DNA of 26,784 bases, taken from the NCBI GenBank assembly GCA_964243435.1, contig CAXTFM010000038.1, positions 1 through 26,784 of the forward strand, in the 5' to 3' direction. A program made the translations under genes and the position numbers. The stretch is from RH-AL1 sp964243435. GTDB taxonomy: Bacteria; Pseudomonadota; Alphaproteobacteria; Rhizobiales; Beijerinckiaceae. A model generated the notes under the pieces. The model worked only from the letters and a program-made list of their open reading frames with translations. It made no database searches and was not told the DNA's origin. Below, piece after piece: positions 15,122 through 23,774 of this stretch; positions within the stretch are counted from its first letter, which is position 1; every line of letters begins with the position of its first letter.

Positions 15122-16573
15122 TCAACGCAGCGGGACGCCGTTCACCGTGATCGCCGCCGCGCTGGCCCGGATATCCCAGGCGAGCCGTCCGTCCGGGAGC
15201 TGCTTGCCAAGCGTTCGCGCCACGGACAGCACCTGTGCGGCTTGGCCCGCCATCGGATCGTCTGCCCCCACGAGCATGTCGACTTCCCTGTCGAGCCCGG
15301 CCGCCTCGACCTGAAGTGCCATCGTCGCGGCAGCGCCATCATAGGAGCCGGTCGCCGCGACCTGCAGCGCGGCGTTGGCGAGGGCGCTGGGCTTGACGTG
15401 CAGGCTTATCGCGCCGCCCCGCGCGAGCTTGCTCAACGCGTCGGCGACGGCGTCCGGCGGCACGGCCCTGTCGGCGGCGAGGTCGGTCCGCTGCACCAGC
15501 ACCCGCAGCGCCGCCGTCACGTCGAGCGGCGAGGTTTGCAGGTCGAGCGTCAGGTCCTGCGGCAGCAGCAGGCCGACCCAAGGCGGCAGTTGCCCTCCGG
15601 CGATCTTCAACCCTGCAAAATTGAGCGAGACGGCGAGCGCGTCCTTTGCCTCGTCCGTCCCCAACGCGGCATGTTGCGACAGAACGTCGAGGCTGGCCTT
15701 GCCGCCGTTGACGTCGAGGGTCACGCCTTTCAGCTCGCTCCCCACCGCGAAGCTGGCGGCGTAGGGCAGCATGGCGAGCAGCAGCTCGCGCAACCGCGGC
15801 TGGTCGGCGACGAGTTGCGCGCGCGACGGGTGCGCGGCGAGGAAGGCGACGACGGCGAGCAGCGAAGCGACGTTCTCGTGCGTCGTCGCAACGTCGGTCG
15901 TCAGGGCGCGCGCGGTCATGGCGACATCGAGGTCGGGGCGCACCGGCGCCGCACCCGCCCGCCCGACAGCGGCGCCGTGCGAATGGTAGGAGAGGTCGGA
16001 ATCAAGCTCGTGCAGGGTGGAGGACACATCACCAGCATCGGGGCCGTGCGCGTCGACCGTCTGCCTGCCGTGCTGGACGAATTGCGAGTGCTGGGCGTAG
16101 CTGCCGTCGGTGATCGACCCCGTGGTGCTCCCGCTCGTGGTCTCCTGGTGGGTGAAGGCGGAGATGCGGGGGTCGAAGATGCCGTCCGCCGCGGTGCCGT
16201 CGAACTGGACGGAATAGGTGAAGCCCTTGCGCGTGGTAAAGCCGAAGCGCGGGAAGCTGCCGCGCGCCACGCGCCAGGTGCCGTCAAGCAGGGGCGTTAG
16301 CGTCAGCACCAGCGGGTCGGTGGCGACGAGGTCGACGTCAAGCGCGTGCAGGGGCGCGGCGAGGCGGGTGACATCGATCGCCGCACGGTAGCCTTCGCCC
16401 TGCGGCGTCACCGTGACGGTCGGCGTCGCGCCGGGCGCGGGGGCGCCCGCGTAGGTTTGCAGCACCGCGGCGAGCCTGCCCGCCTCCTCCGCGGTCGCCG
16501 GCGCGGCCCGTCCCGGCGTCGCGGCGCCGGCGAGCGCCACGGCGAGGAACGGGAGGGCGTGGCGCGGCATCAT
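15122..16573 (-). CDS. Secreted protein of unknown family, 483 aa
   Basis: The product begins MMPRHALPFLAVALAGAATPGRAA, a clear signal peptide, and no further membrane segment is evident. The mature protein alternates beta-rich stretches (for example TVTVTPQGEGYRAAIDV, and KGVTLDVNGGKASLDVLS) with a central polar Ser/Thr/His-rich region (about 150-210). The C-terminal half has repeated 'L.L....L.V.AAL.V' patterns such as LTLDLQTSPLDVTAALRVLV. This suggests a periplasmic beta-sheet protein, perhaps of the DUF945 or DUF2125 type, but I cannot assign it. It starts 31 bp after the creA stop on the same strand, so the two are probably one operon. Confidence 0.8.
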   Translation of the reverse strand: MMPRHALPFLAVALAGAATPGRAAPATAEEAGRLAAVLQTYAGAPAPGATPTVTVTPQGEGYRAAIDVTRLAAPLHALDVDLVATDPLVLTLTPLLDGTWRVARGSFPRFGFTTRKGFTYSVQFDGTAADGIFDPRISAFTHQETTSGSTTGSITDGSYAQHSQFVQHGRQTVDAHGPDAGDVSSTLHELDSDLSYHSHGAAVGRAGAAPVRPDLDVAMTARALTTDVATTHENVASLLAVVAFLAAHPSRAQLVADQPRLRELLLAMLPYAASFAVGSELKGVTLDVNGGKASLDVLSQHAALGTDEAKDALAVSLNFAGLKIAGGQLPPWVGLLLPQDLTLDLQTSPLDVTAALRVLVQRTDLAADRAVPPDAVADALSKLARGGAISLHVKPSALANAALQVAATGSYDGAAATMALQVEAAGLDREVDMLVGADDPMAGQAAQVLSVARTLGKQLPDGRLAWDIRASAAAITVNGVPLR

Positions 16574-16604
16574 GGGCGGTTCCGGTTGCGTCGGGCGGGG
16601 CGGT

Positions 16605-17114
16605 TCACCTGACCTGGTCGCCGCAGCGCGGCGCCGCGCCGGAGCTGCCCCACGGCTGCAGGGGAACCGTCGAGGTGGAGTTCTTCGGCGAGCCTTCAAT
16701 CAGCTTGTCGGTGTAGGCCATGTACACGAGCACGTTGCGCTTGATATCGCAGCCGCGCACGATTTGCATGTGCTTGAACAGCACGGAGCGCCGTTCGCTG
16801 AACACCGTGTCGCCCTGCGCGAACTTGGCCTTGAAGGCCACCGGCCCGTACTGACGGCACGCCAGCGACACGTCGGACGTTTGCTCGGCGAAGCCGAGCG
16901 AGCCGGCGATGCCGCCCTTCTCTGGCAGGGTGTAGTAGCAGGCGACGCCCTCCACCGCCGGGTCGTCGATGGCATAGGTCGCCAGCCTGTCGTTGGGCGT
17001 GAGCAACCGGAACTTCGTCGATTCGCGGAAGATCAGGTCGGGGCCGTCGTCGGCGCGGGCCGTCGCGGCGGCGAGCAGCACGGCCAGGGTCAGCGCGGTG
17101 CGGAGTGCAGTCAT
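16605..17114 (-). CDS. creA: CreA family periplasmic protein
   Basis: A 169-aa exported protein with signal peptide 1-21. The CreA signatures are DDPAVEGVACYYTLPEKGG (50-68), SLACRQYGP (83-91), FKHMQIVRGCD (113-123) and YTDKLIEGSPKNSTS (134-148). Cysteines 59, 86, 122 and 164 could pair. CreA is widespread in proteobacteria and its biochemical role is unknown; it is named for its position near creBC in E. coli, and no creBC is present here. The ATG has AGGAG seven bases upstream. It leads a probable operon with the 483-aa secreted protein and is divergent from the DUF2865 gene across 270 bp. Confidence 0.92.
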   Translation of the reverse strand: MTALRTALTLAVLLAAATARADDGPDLIFRESTKFRLLTPNDRLATYAIDDPAVEGVACYYTLPEKGGIAGSLGFAEQTSDVSLACRQYGPVAFKAKFAQGDTVFSERRSVLFKHMQIVRGCDIKRNVLVYMAYTDKLIEGSPKNSTSTVPLQPWGSSGAAPRCGDQVR

Positions 17115-17384
17115 GCCGTCGCTCCTGGCGACGCAGCGGCGCGGCGCAGGTGGCCCATAGCGCATCCGACCCTCGGTGCGCGACGGATTTCCGCGCCGGA
17201 GCGACTGCCGGAGAAGGGCCGCGGCGCGCACTGTTGCAAATCGGGCATCGGACCGCCTTTTCGCCGGGCGCGGCGCGCCAGCCATCTTTTGCCCATACGC
17301 GCCTGGGTATCTGCGCGGGTTCGCCGCCGGGCAGGCGCGGCACCATCGATCGGGCGCGCCGAGCCGCCCGCTGCCGGGGAATGC

Positions 17385-18356
17385 ATGGCTGCTTTAAAGG
17401 ACCGATGGCTCGGTCGCGTCGCGCTGCTCGCCGCCGCGAGCGTCGGCGCGGCGCAGGTCGCGGGCGCGCAATCGATCGACTGCGGGCGCTTGCAGGACCA
17501 GATCGCGCAAAGCGGCGGCGGGCGGTACGCGCAAGCGGCGCGGCGCCAATCGGTGGAACTCGCCCGCACGCAGGCCTATGCGCGCCAACTCGGCTGCGAC
17601 GGCTTCGCCTCGTTCTTCGGCGGCAACCCGCAATGCGGGGGGCTCAACGGCCGCATCGCCCAGATGCAGGCGAACCTCGCCCAACTCCAGGGCGCGGCCG
17701 GCGGCGGCGGGGCGCGCGCGGACCTCGTCGCCCGCTTCAACGCCTATTGCCGCGGCGCACCGCAGCAGCCGCGCGGCTTCTTCGACCAGCTGTTCGGCGG
17801 CGGCCAGACGGCGCCACCGCCGCCGCCGCCCGACGAGGCACGCGACGAGCCCGAGGACGATGGCAGCCCGCACGCGCGGGGCGGATCGCAGGCGCTCTGC
17901 GTGCGCAGCTGCGACGGCGGGTTCTTCCCCCTCGGCATCTCCGCGCGCCACCGCGCCGACGACCTCACCCAGATGTGCCAAGCGCTGTGCCCGGGAACGG
18001 AAACCGCCGTCTACACCCGCAGCCCCGACGGCGACATCAAATCGGCGCTGGGACTCGACGGCAAGCCCTACATGGACAGCCCAAACGCGCTCAGGTTCCA
18101 GAAGTCGGTGACGCCGGCCTGCTCCTGCCGGCAGGCCGGCAAGGGCTGGGCGGAATCGCTCGCCAACGCCGAGGAAGTGCTCGACAGCACCCGCAAGGGC
18201 GACATCATGGTGACGCCGGAGAAGTCGGCGGAACTGTCGCGGCCGAAGAATGACGCCAAATCGGCGGCGCCGGTCGCGGCGGCCCGCGCGCCCTCCGTCC
18301 CTCCAACGGCGGACGGCGCGTCGCGTGCTATCCGGCAAGTCGGGCCGCAGCCCTAG
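17385..18356 (+). CDS. Secreted cysteine-rich DUF2865 protein
   Basis: A 323-aa exported protein with signal peptide about 1-29 (ending AGA-QS). It contains ten cysteines: four in the N-terminal helical, Gln-rich part (33, 71, 84, 122), and six in the C-terminal DUF2865 core LCVRSCDGGFFPLG (171-184), MCQALCPG (197-204) and ACSC (245-248). A Gly-rich and then polyproline linker (about 140-150) separates the halves. DUF2865 is largely restricted to alphaproteobacteria and uncharacterised. The ATG has GGGGA about five bases upstream; the frame is open far upstream but covers creA antisense. The 3' end overlaps gltX by 29 bp tail to tail. Confidence 0.85.
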   Translation: MAALKDRWLGRVALLAAASVGAAQVAGAQSIDCGRLQDQIAQSGGGRYAQAARRQSVELARTQAYARQLGCDGFASFFGGNPQCGGLNGRIAQMQANLAQLQGAAGGGGARADLVARFNAYCRGAPQQPRGFFDQLFGGGQTAPPPPPPDEARDEPEDDGSPHARGGSQALCVRSCDGGFFPLGISARHRADDLTQMCQALCPGTETAVYTRSPDGDIKSALGLDGKPYMDSPNALRFQKSVTPACSCRQAGKGWAESLANAEEVLDSTRKGDIMVTPEKSAELSRPKNDAKSAAPVAAARAPSVPPTADGASRAIRQVGPQP

Positions 18357-19662
18357 GACGGCCGATCAGCGGTAGCAGGGCGGCCAGCTCCGGTCCGGCG
18401 TCGCGGCCGGTGAGGGCGAGGCGCAACGGGTGGAACAGGGCTCTGCCCTTGCGCCCCGTCGCCGCCTTGATGCGGCCGGTCCAGGCGGCAAAGGTGCCGG
18501 CATCCCAAGGCTCGTCCGGCAGGAGCGCCGCCGTTTCCGCGAGAAAGGCAGCCTCGTCCCGCACCGGCGTCACCGGTCCCTGGATCACCGCCCACCACGT
18601 CGCGACATCGGCGAAACGGTCGAGGTTGCCGCGCACCGCGTACCACACGGCCTCCGCCTGCGCGGTGGGGATCGCAGCGGCGGCAAGCCGGTCGGCGACG
18701 ACGGCGTAGGGCAGGCCGTGCAAGGTGCGCGCGGAAAGCTGACGCAACTCGTTCGGGTCGAAGCGCGCCGGGTTGCGCGACACGCGCGCGAGGTCGAACA
18801 GGTCGGCGAGCGCATCGAGGCTGGCGACCGGCTGCACGGCGTCGGCCGATCCCGTCAACACGGCGAGCGCCGCCACCGCCAGCGCCTCGATGCCGTCGTC
18901 GCGCAGACCGCCGAGCGACAGGGCACCGGAACGCTTCGACAGGCCCTCGCCGCTGGCGCTCACCAGCAGATTATGGTGGGCGAAGTTCGGTGCGCAGCGT
19001 CCGAGGGCGGCGGCGAGCTGGATCTGCACCGCCGTGTTGGTGACGTGGTCCTCGCCGCGGATCACGTCGGTGATGCCAAGCTCCAGGTCGTCGACGACGG
19101 ATGGCAGGGTGTACAGGTAGCTGCCGTCGGCGCGGATCAGCACGGGGTCTGAAAGGGACGCGCAGTCGATGCGGCTCGCCCCGCGCACGCCGTCGTGCCA
19201 CGTCACCTCGACGCGGTCGAGCAGGAAGCGCCAATGCGCTCGCCGTCCCTCCGCCTCGAAACGGCGGCGGTCGGCGTCGGTGAGGGCGAGCGCCGCGCGG
19301 TCGTAGATCGGCGGCAGGCCGCGCGCCTGCTGCCGCCGTCGGCGACGTTCGAGCTCGTCGGGCGCCTCGTAGCAGGCGTAAAGGCGGCCGGCCGCCTTCA
19401 GCCGCTCGGCGGCGGCACCGTAGACCGCGATGCGGTCGGACTGGCGGAGGACGAGGTCGGGCGTGACGCCGAGCCAGGCGAGATCGACCGCGATCGCGTC
19501 GGCGTACTCCGCCCGCGAGCGCTCGGCGTCCGTGTCGTCGAAGCGCAAGATGAAGCGGCCGCCGCGCCGCCGGGCGAACAACGCGTTGAGCAGCGCGGTG
19601 CGCGCGTTTCCGATGTGGATGCGTCCGGTCGGCGAGGGCGCGAAGCGGACGGTTGTCGTCAT
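18328..19662 (-). CDS. gltX: Glutamyl-tRNA synthetase
   Basis: Class I aminoacyl-tRNA synthetase of 444 aa. It has the HIGH-type motif SPTGRIHIGNARTALLN (10-26), RGEDHVTNT (202-210), and the KMSKS equivalent LSKRSG (241-246), followed by the alpha-helical anticodon-binding region. There is no Zn-knuckle; only Cys97 remains in that region. Many alphaproteobacteria have two gltX genes, and the short length with GEGLSKR is reminiscent of the second paralogue, which may preferentially supply Glu-tRNA-Gln to GatCAB; this is inference. The ATG overlaps the DAHP synthase stop (ATGA), so the pair is translationally coupled. The frame extends upstream into that gene in a low-complexity, shadow-like frame. 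Confidence 0.93.
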   Translation of the reverse strand: MTTTVRFAPSPTGRIHIGNARTALLNALFARRRGGRFILRFDDTDAERSRAEYADAIAVDLAWLGVTPDLVLRQSDRIAVYGAAAERLKAAGRLYACYEAPDELERRRRRQQARGLPPIYDRAALALTDADRRRFEAEGRRAHWRFLLDRVEVTWHDGVRGASRIDCASLSDPVLIRADGSYLYTLPSVVDDLELGITDVIRGEDHVTNTAVQIQLAAALGRCAPNFAHHNLLVSASGEGLSKRSGALSLGGLRDDGIEALAVAALAVLTGSADAVQPVASLDALADLFDLARVSRNPARFDPNELRQLSARTLHGLPYAVVADRLAAAAIPTAQAEAVWYAVRGNLDRFADVATWWAVIQGPVTPVRDEAAFLAETAALLPDEPWDAGTFAAWTGRIKAATGRKGRALFHPLRLALTGRDAGPELAALLPLIGRPRAAARLAG

Positions 19663-21053
19663 TCCGCCGCGCGCACGATCGGCGAGGCGCCGCGCGCGAT
19701 GCGCTCCGCCTTGAGGAGCTCGGCGACGAGGAAAGCCACCTCGATCGCCTGTTCGGCGTTGAGGCGCGGGTCGCAATAGGTGTGGTAGCGGTCGTGGAGG
19801 TCGGTGTCGGACAGGGCGCGCGCGCCGCCGGTGCATTCCGTGACGTCGCGACCGGTCATTTCCAGGTGAATGGCGCCGGCATAGGTGCCCTCGGCCCGGC
19901 TGGCGTCGAAGAAACTGCGGATCTCGCCCATGATGCGCTCGAAGGGCCGGGTCTTGTAGCCCGACGTCGCCTTGACGGTGTTGCCGTGCATGGGGTCGCA
20001 GGACCACACGACGTGGCGGCCCTCGCGCGACACGGCGCGCAGCAGCGGCGGCAGGCCGTCGCCGACGAGGTCGGCGCCGAAGCGGCAGATCAGGGTGAGG
20101 CGTCCCGGCTCGTTCGCCGGGTTGAGCACGTCGATGAGGCGGAGAAGCTCGTCCGGCTTCAGCGAGGGGCCGCACTTCAAGCCGAGCGGGTTTTCGACGC
20201 CGCGCGCCCACTCGACATGGGCCCCGTCGAGCTGGCGCGTGCGGTCGCCGATCCACACCATGTGGCCGGAGGTGGCGTAATGGTCGCCGGTGGTCGAGTC
20301 GACGCGGGTCAGCGCCTCCTCGAAGCCGAGGAGGAGCGCCTCGTGCGAGGTGTAGAAGTCGGTGGCGCGCAGCTCCGGGTGGCGCTCCGGGTCGAGGCCG
20401 ATGGCGCGCATGAAGCCGACCGTCTCGCTGATCCGGTCGGCGAGTTCGCCGTAGCGGTGCGACTGCGGGCTGTCGGCGACGAAGCCGAGCATCCAGCGAT
20501 GGGCGTTCTCCAGGTTGGCGTAGCCGCCATTGGCGAAGGCGCGAAGCAGGTTCAGCGTCGCGGCGGACTGTCGGTAGGCGTCGAGCTGGCGCGACGGGTC
20601 GGGTGTGCGCGCTGCCGGCGTGAAGCCGATGTCGTTGACGATGTCGCCGCGGTAGCTCGGCAGGGCGACGCCGTCGATCGTCTCGTTCGGCGACGAACGC
20701 GGCTTGGCGAACTGCCCGGCGACACGCCCGACCTTGACCACGGGCAGCGCCGCCGCGAAGGTCGTCACCACCGCCATTTGCAGGAACACGCGGAAGAAGT
20801 CGCGGATGTTGTCGGCGGCGTGCTCGGCGAAGGACTCCGCGCAGTCGCCGCCCTGTAGCAGGAAGGCCTCGCCGGCCGACACCTGGGCGAGCAGGCGCTT
20901 CAGCTTGCGCGCTTCCCCGGCGAAGACGAGCGGCGGGAAGCTCGCGAGCTGACGCTCGACCTCGGCGAGGGCGGTCGGATCGGGGTAGTCGGGCACCTGC
21001 CGGACGGGTTTCACCCTCCAGCTTCGCGGCGTCCAGCGTGTGGCGGCGGGCAT
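19659..21053 (-). CDS. Class II 3-deoxy-7-phosphoheptulonate (DAHP) synthase
   Basis: First enzyme of the shikimate pathway, condensing phosphoenolpyruvate and erythrose-4-phosphate. The 464-aa product is a class II (plant/mycobacterial type) enzyme: GGDCAESF (68-75, metal ligand Cys71), KVGRVAGQFAKPRS (107-120), YRGDIVND, TSHEALLL, WIGDRTRQLDGAHVE, CDPMHGNT, EMTGRDVTECTGG and YCDPRLNAEQA. Start 21053 (MPAATRWTPRSWR) matches the family N-terminus; the frame is open to 21119. There is no obvious N-terminal regulatory domain beyond the usual. The stop overlaps the gltX start. Confidence 0.95.
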   Translation of the reverse strand: MPAATRWTPRSWRVKPVRQVPDYPDPTALAEVERQLASFPPLVFAGEARKLKRLLAQVSAGEAFLLQGGDCAESFAEHAADNIRDFFRVFLQMAVVTTFAAALPVVKVGRVAGQFAKPRSSPNETIDGVALPSYRGDIVNDIGFTPAARTPDPSRQLDAYRQSAATLNLLRAFANGGYANLENAHRWMLGFVADSPQSHRYGELADRISETVGFMRAIGLDPERHPELRATDFYTSHEALLLGFEEALTRVDSTTGDHYATSGHMVWIGDRTRQLDGAHVEWARGVENPLGLKCGPSLKPDELLRLIDVLNPANEPGRLTLICRFGADLVGDGLPPLLRAVSREGRHVVWSCDPMHGNTVKATSGYKTRPFERIMGEIRSFFDASRAEGTYAGAIHLEMTGRDVTECTGGARALSDTDLHDRYHTYCDPRLNAEQAIEVAFLVAELLKAERIARGASPIVRAAE

Positions 21054-21212
21054 CCTGGCGCTTGAACTCCTTGCGGGACGTGGACTCCCTGCGGTGCGGC
21101 TGTTACACGCCCGCTCCATTCGACGTCCCTATACCAGCCTCGCGCCGCGGCGACACCCCCGCACGGGCCGATGTCGTGAACGCATTCCACCAAGCCCAGA
21201 GTTGCGACGACG

Positions 21213-21491
21213 ATGACCGACTTCCTGACCCGGGTCGAACTGCACGGGGCGACCGCCGCCGACTACGAGGCGCTGGACCAAGCGATGACCGCCGCCAACT
21301 TCTCAAAGACGATCCGCTCGACGCGCGGGCTGATCTACAACATGCCGGCCGCGACCTACCATTCGCAGGCGGCCGGCATGTCCGCCGCCGAGGTGCGCAA
21401 CCTCGCGGTCGCCGCAGCGCGGCAGACGGGTAGGCGCTACGACGTCGTCACTTCCGCCGGCGAGACCGCCTTCGCGCTGCACCCTTGGTGA
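21213..21491 (+). CDS. Small DUF2622/GhoS-like protein
   Basis: A 92-aa soluble protein starting MTDFLTRVELHGATAADYEAL. The alternating pattern (FLTRVELHGA, helix, KTIRSTRGLIYNMPAATYHSQ, helix, YDVVTSAGETAFAL) fits a ferredoxin-like fold as in DUF2622/GhoS. E. coli GhoS is an antitoxin endoribonuclease that cleaves ghoT toxin mRNA; homologues in other phyla are mostly uncharacterised. No GhoT-like small membrane toxin is seen beside it, so an antitoxin role should not be assumed. It is divergent from the DAHP synthase across 159 bp and ends 7 bp before the eipB stop on the other strand. The Shine-Dalgarno is weak. Confidence 0.65.
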   Translation: MTDFLTRVELHGATAADYEALDQAMTAANFSKTIRSTRGLIYNMPAATYHSQAAGMSAAEVRNLAVAAARQTGRRYDVVTSAGETAFALHPW

Positions 21492-21498
21492 AGGCGGC

Positions 21499-22395
21499 TC
21501 AGCGCGCGCAGCCCGCCACCGGCAGCAATTCCAGCGTGGTCATCTGCCCGGCGAGGGTGAAGTCGCCATAATCGAAGCGCAACGCCCGCGACACGCCGTT
21601 CTGGTACAGCTCGAAGCCGAGCACGTAGGCCGGACCCTGGTCGCGGCGGCCCTCCTCGAAGTAGCTGATGGTGACCGGCCAGCGCGGCATGTCGTCCATC
21701 GCCGCGACGCGGGCCGCGCCGGCATCGGCACCGCCGGTGAGCTGCCGGCCGATGATGGTGGTGGTGTCGTACACCTTGCGGCCGTCGTCCGAGCCGTCGA
21801 ACACCTTGACCGCGACGAGGTGCTGGCCGGCCTTGGCGGCCGCGATGATGCGCGCGATGTGCGCGGTGGGAAAGAGGACGTCGTTGTCGACCTCGAAGGT
21901 TTGCGCGTTCGGCTTCGACAGCCGCACCGCCAGAAGGTCGTCGGCCTTGCGCTCGGCGTGGCCGTCGACCACCTCGCCCGCATTGCCGTCGTTGCTCGTC
22001 TTGATGTCGAAGGAGAAGCTGCGGCCGTCGCCGCCCTCGAAGGTCGCCGAGCGCATGTCCGACACGCGGGTCGAGCCTTCGGCCGGCTGCAGCTCCGTCA
22101 CCTGGCGGAACACCTGGGAATAGCCCTCGCAGCTCGATCCGGTGAACTCGTAGCTGACGCGCCCGCGCGCCGCGGTCGGGCTCTTGCTGCCGACCGCGTT
22201 GGCGAGCGTGATGCGGTAGATGGCACGGTGGGCGGCGAGCGGTGCCGCCAAGGCGCTGCGAACGACCTCGGGCTTGCCGATGGCGGCGGAGCGCGCCGGC
22301 GCCTCCGCGCGAACCCCGGCACCGGCCGAAACGGCGGCGACCGCGGCGGCGATGAGGACGAGGCGGCGGCGAGGCGATCGGTGATGTCGGTCCAT
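21499..22395 (-). CDS. eipB: Cell-envelope integrity protein EipB (DUF1849)
   Basis: Periplasmic beta-spiral protein of 298 aa required for envelope integrity in Brucella. Residues 1-30 form a signal peptide. The DUF1849 features are APLAAHRAIYRITLA (51-65), GRVSYEFTGSSCEGY (78-92), FDIKTSNDG, VLFPTAHIARII, and the C-terminal LELLPVAGCAR. Cys89 and Cys296 are the only cysteines and correspond to the conserved disulphide pair of the family. Start 22395 is chosen because the open frame upstream lacks similarity. It is divergent from ridA and converges on the GhoS-like gene with a 7-bp gap. Confidence 0.9.
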   Translation of the reverse strand: MDRHHRSPRRRLVLIAAAVAAVSAGAGVRAEAPARSAAIGKPEVVRSALAAPLAAHRAIYRITLANAVGSKSPTAARGRVSYEFTGSSCEGYSQVFRQVTELQPAEGSTRVSDMRSATFEGGDGRSFSFDIKTSNDGNAGEVVDGHAERKADDLLAVRLSKPNAQTFEVDNDVLFPTAHIARIIAAAKAGQHLVAVKVFDGSDDGRKVYDTTTIIGRQLTGGADAGAARVAAMDDMPRWPVTISYFEEGRRDQGPAYVLGFELYQNGVSRALRFDYGDFTLAGQMTTLELLPVAGCAR

Positions 22396-22520
22396 CAAAG
22401 CGAACTCAAGTCCCCGGCGGTGAAGCGGAAGAGCTAGCGGATCGCCGTGGCGGAAATGCGGGCGGGCGCTTGCCGCGCCGGCTCCGATCCGCATAAGGGT
22501 GCCGCGACCAAGGAGTTGAC

Positions 22521-22991
22521 ATGAGCGCGATTGCGAACCGTTTGCGCGACCTCGGCATCGAACTGCCCACGCCGGCGGTGCCGGTGGCGAACTACGTGCC
22601 CTATGTCCTCTACGGCTCGCTGCTGGTGGTGTCGGGCCAGATCGCGCTGGGGCCGGACGGCGCGATCGCGCCGCAACACAAGGGCAAGATCGGCGCCGGC
22701 GTGTCGCCCGAGGCGGCGACGGCGGCGGCGCGGCTGTGCGCGGTCAACGTGCTGGCACAGGCGTTGGCGGCGGTCGGCGACCTCGACCGTATCGAGCGCT
22801 GTGTCCGCCTCGGCGGATTCATGAACACGGCGCCCGGCTTTTCCGCCATCGCCGGCGTGATGAACGGCGCCTCCGACCTGATGGTGGCGGTGTTCGGCGA
22901 CAAGGGCCGCCACGCCCGCTCGACCATCGGCGTCGCCGAGCTTCCGCTTGATTCGGCGACGGAGGTCGAGGCGATCTTCGCCGTGTCGTGA
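22521..22991 (+). CDS. RidA (YjgF/YER057c) family protein
   Basis: A 156-aa protein of the longer RidA-like branch (YjgF_endoribonc type). The core shows YGSLLVVSGQIALGPDG (31-47), CVRLGGFMNTAPGF (94-107), and HARSTIGVAELPLDS with Arg133 at the position of the catalytic arginine of RidA deaminases. RidA hydrolyses reactive enamine/imine intermediates of PLP enzymes; whether this branch does so is not settled. AAGGAG lies six to seven bases upstream of the ATG. Its stop overlaps the GTG start of the downstream phosphodiesterase, a pairing I recall in other alphaproteobacteria. Confidence 0.88.
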   Translation: MSAIANRLRDLGIELPTPAVPVANYVPYVLYGSLLVVSGQIALGPDGAIAPQHKGKIGAGVSPEAATAAARLCAVNVLAQALAAVGDLDRIERCVRLGGFMNTAPGFSAIAGVMNGASDLMVAVFGDKGRHARSTIGVAELPLDSATEVEAIFAVS

Positions 22992-23659
22992 CGGCAGCGG
23001 CGCTGGCGCGCCTGATCGCCCGCCCCATCGCCCATCGCGGCCTGCACGGCTGCGGCGGTCCCGGTCCAATCGAGAACACCGTCGCGGCGGCGGAGGCGGC
23101 GGTCGCCTCCGGCTACGGCATCGAGTGCGACGTGCAACTGTCGCGTGATGGCGAGGCGATGGTGGTCCACGACGACGACCTCGGGCGCTTGACCGGCGTT
23201 GCCATGCGCTGCGCGGACGGTGACGCCGCCACCATCGCAAGCCTGCCGTTGCGCGACGGCAGCCGCATCCCGACACTCCCCGCCTTCCTCGCCGCCATCG
23301 CCGGACGCGCACCGCTTGTGATCGAGATCAAGGGCGACGACCCCCGCCTCGCCGACCGCGTGCGCGACGTCGTTGCGGGCTACCGCGGCCCGGTCGCCCT
23401 CGAAGGCTTCGACGCCGACCTCGTCGCCCGCTGCGCCGACGCGCCCTGCCCCGTCGGCCTGGTCGGACCGTCGCAGGGCAGGCGAACGCGTCTGCCGGCG
23501 CGTTGCGACTTCCTGTCGTGGCGCGTCGACGACCTCGCGGCGGCCGTGGCGTGCCACCCCGGCCTCCCGCTCACCGCATGGACAGTGCGCGACGCGACGG
23601 CGCGCGCGGCGGCGGATCGCTTCGGGGCGCAGGTCGTGTTCGAGGGTTTCCTGCCCTAG
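22988..23659 (+). CDS. Glycerophosphodiester phosphodiesterase
   Basis: A 223-aa GDPD-family TIM barrel that hydrolyses glycerophosphodiesters to glycerol-3-phosphate and an alcohol. Active-site residues are AHRG (His16, Arg17), IEN (Glu29), GIECDVQLSRDG (Glu46, Asp48), VVHDDDL (His61) and IEIKG (Glu113, Lys115); the C-terminal AWTVRD strand motif is present. No signal peptide is seen, so it is probably cytoplasmic. The GTG start lies in GTGA, overlapping the ridA stop by 4 bp, indicating translational coupling. Confidence 0.9.
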   Translation: MTAAALARLIARPIAHRGLHGCGGPGPIENTVAAAEAAVASGYGIECDVQLSRDGEAMVVHDDDLGRLTGVAMRCADGDAATIASLPLRDGSRIPTLPAFLAAIAGRAPLVIEIKGDDPRLADRVRDVVAGYRGPVALEGFDADLVARCADAPCPVGLVGPSQGRRTRLPARCDFLSWRVDDLAAAVACHPGLPLTAWTVRDATARAAADRFGAQVVFEGFLP

Positions 23660-23774
23660 ACCGTTCGTTCACCATGGCGAGGGAACGACGGCGCCTTGCT
23701 GGCGACGATGGCGAACTTCGACAAGGATCGACGGTTGTTGTGCTGCAAACAGCTTCGGCGCGAGGAGCTCAACG

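Noticed and set aside
16572..17384. Upstream extension of the DUF2865 reading frame
   Set aside because: It runs antisense to creA; the signal peptide and Shine-Dalgarno at 17385 mark the real start.
19653..20858. 401-aa plus-strand frame opposite the DAHP synthase
   Set aside because: High-GC shadow of a gene with unambiguous class II DAHP synthase motifs; the translation is Val/Arg/Gly-rich without motifs.
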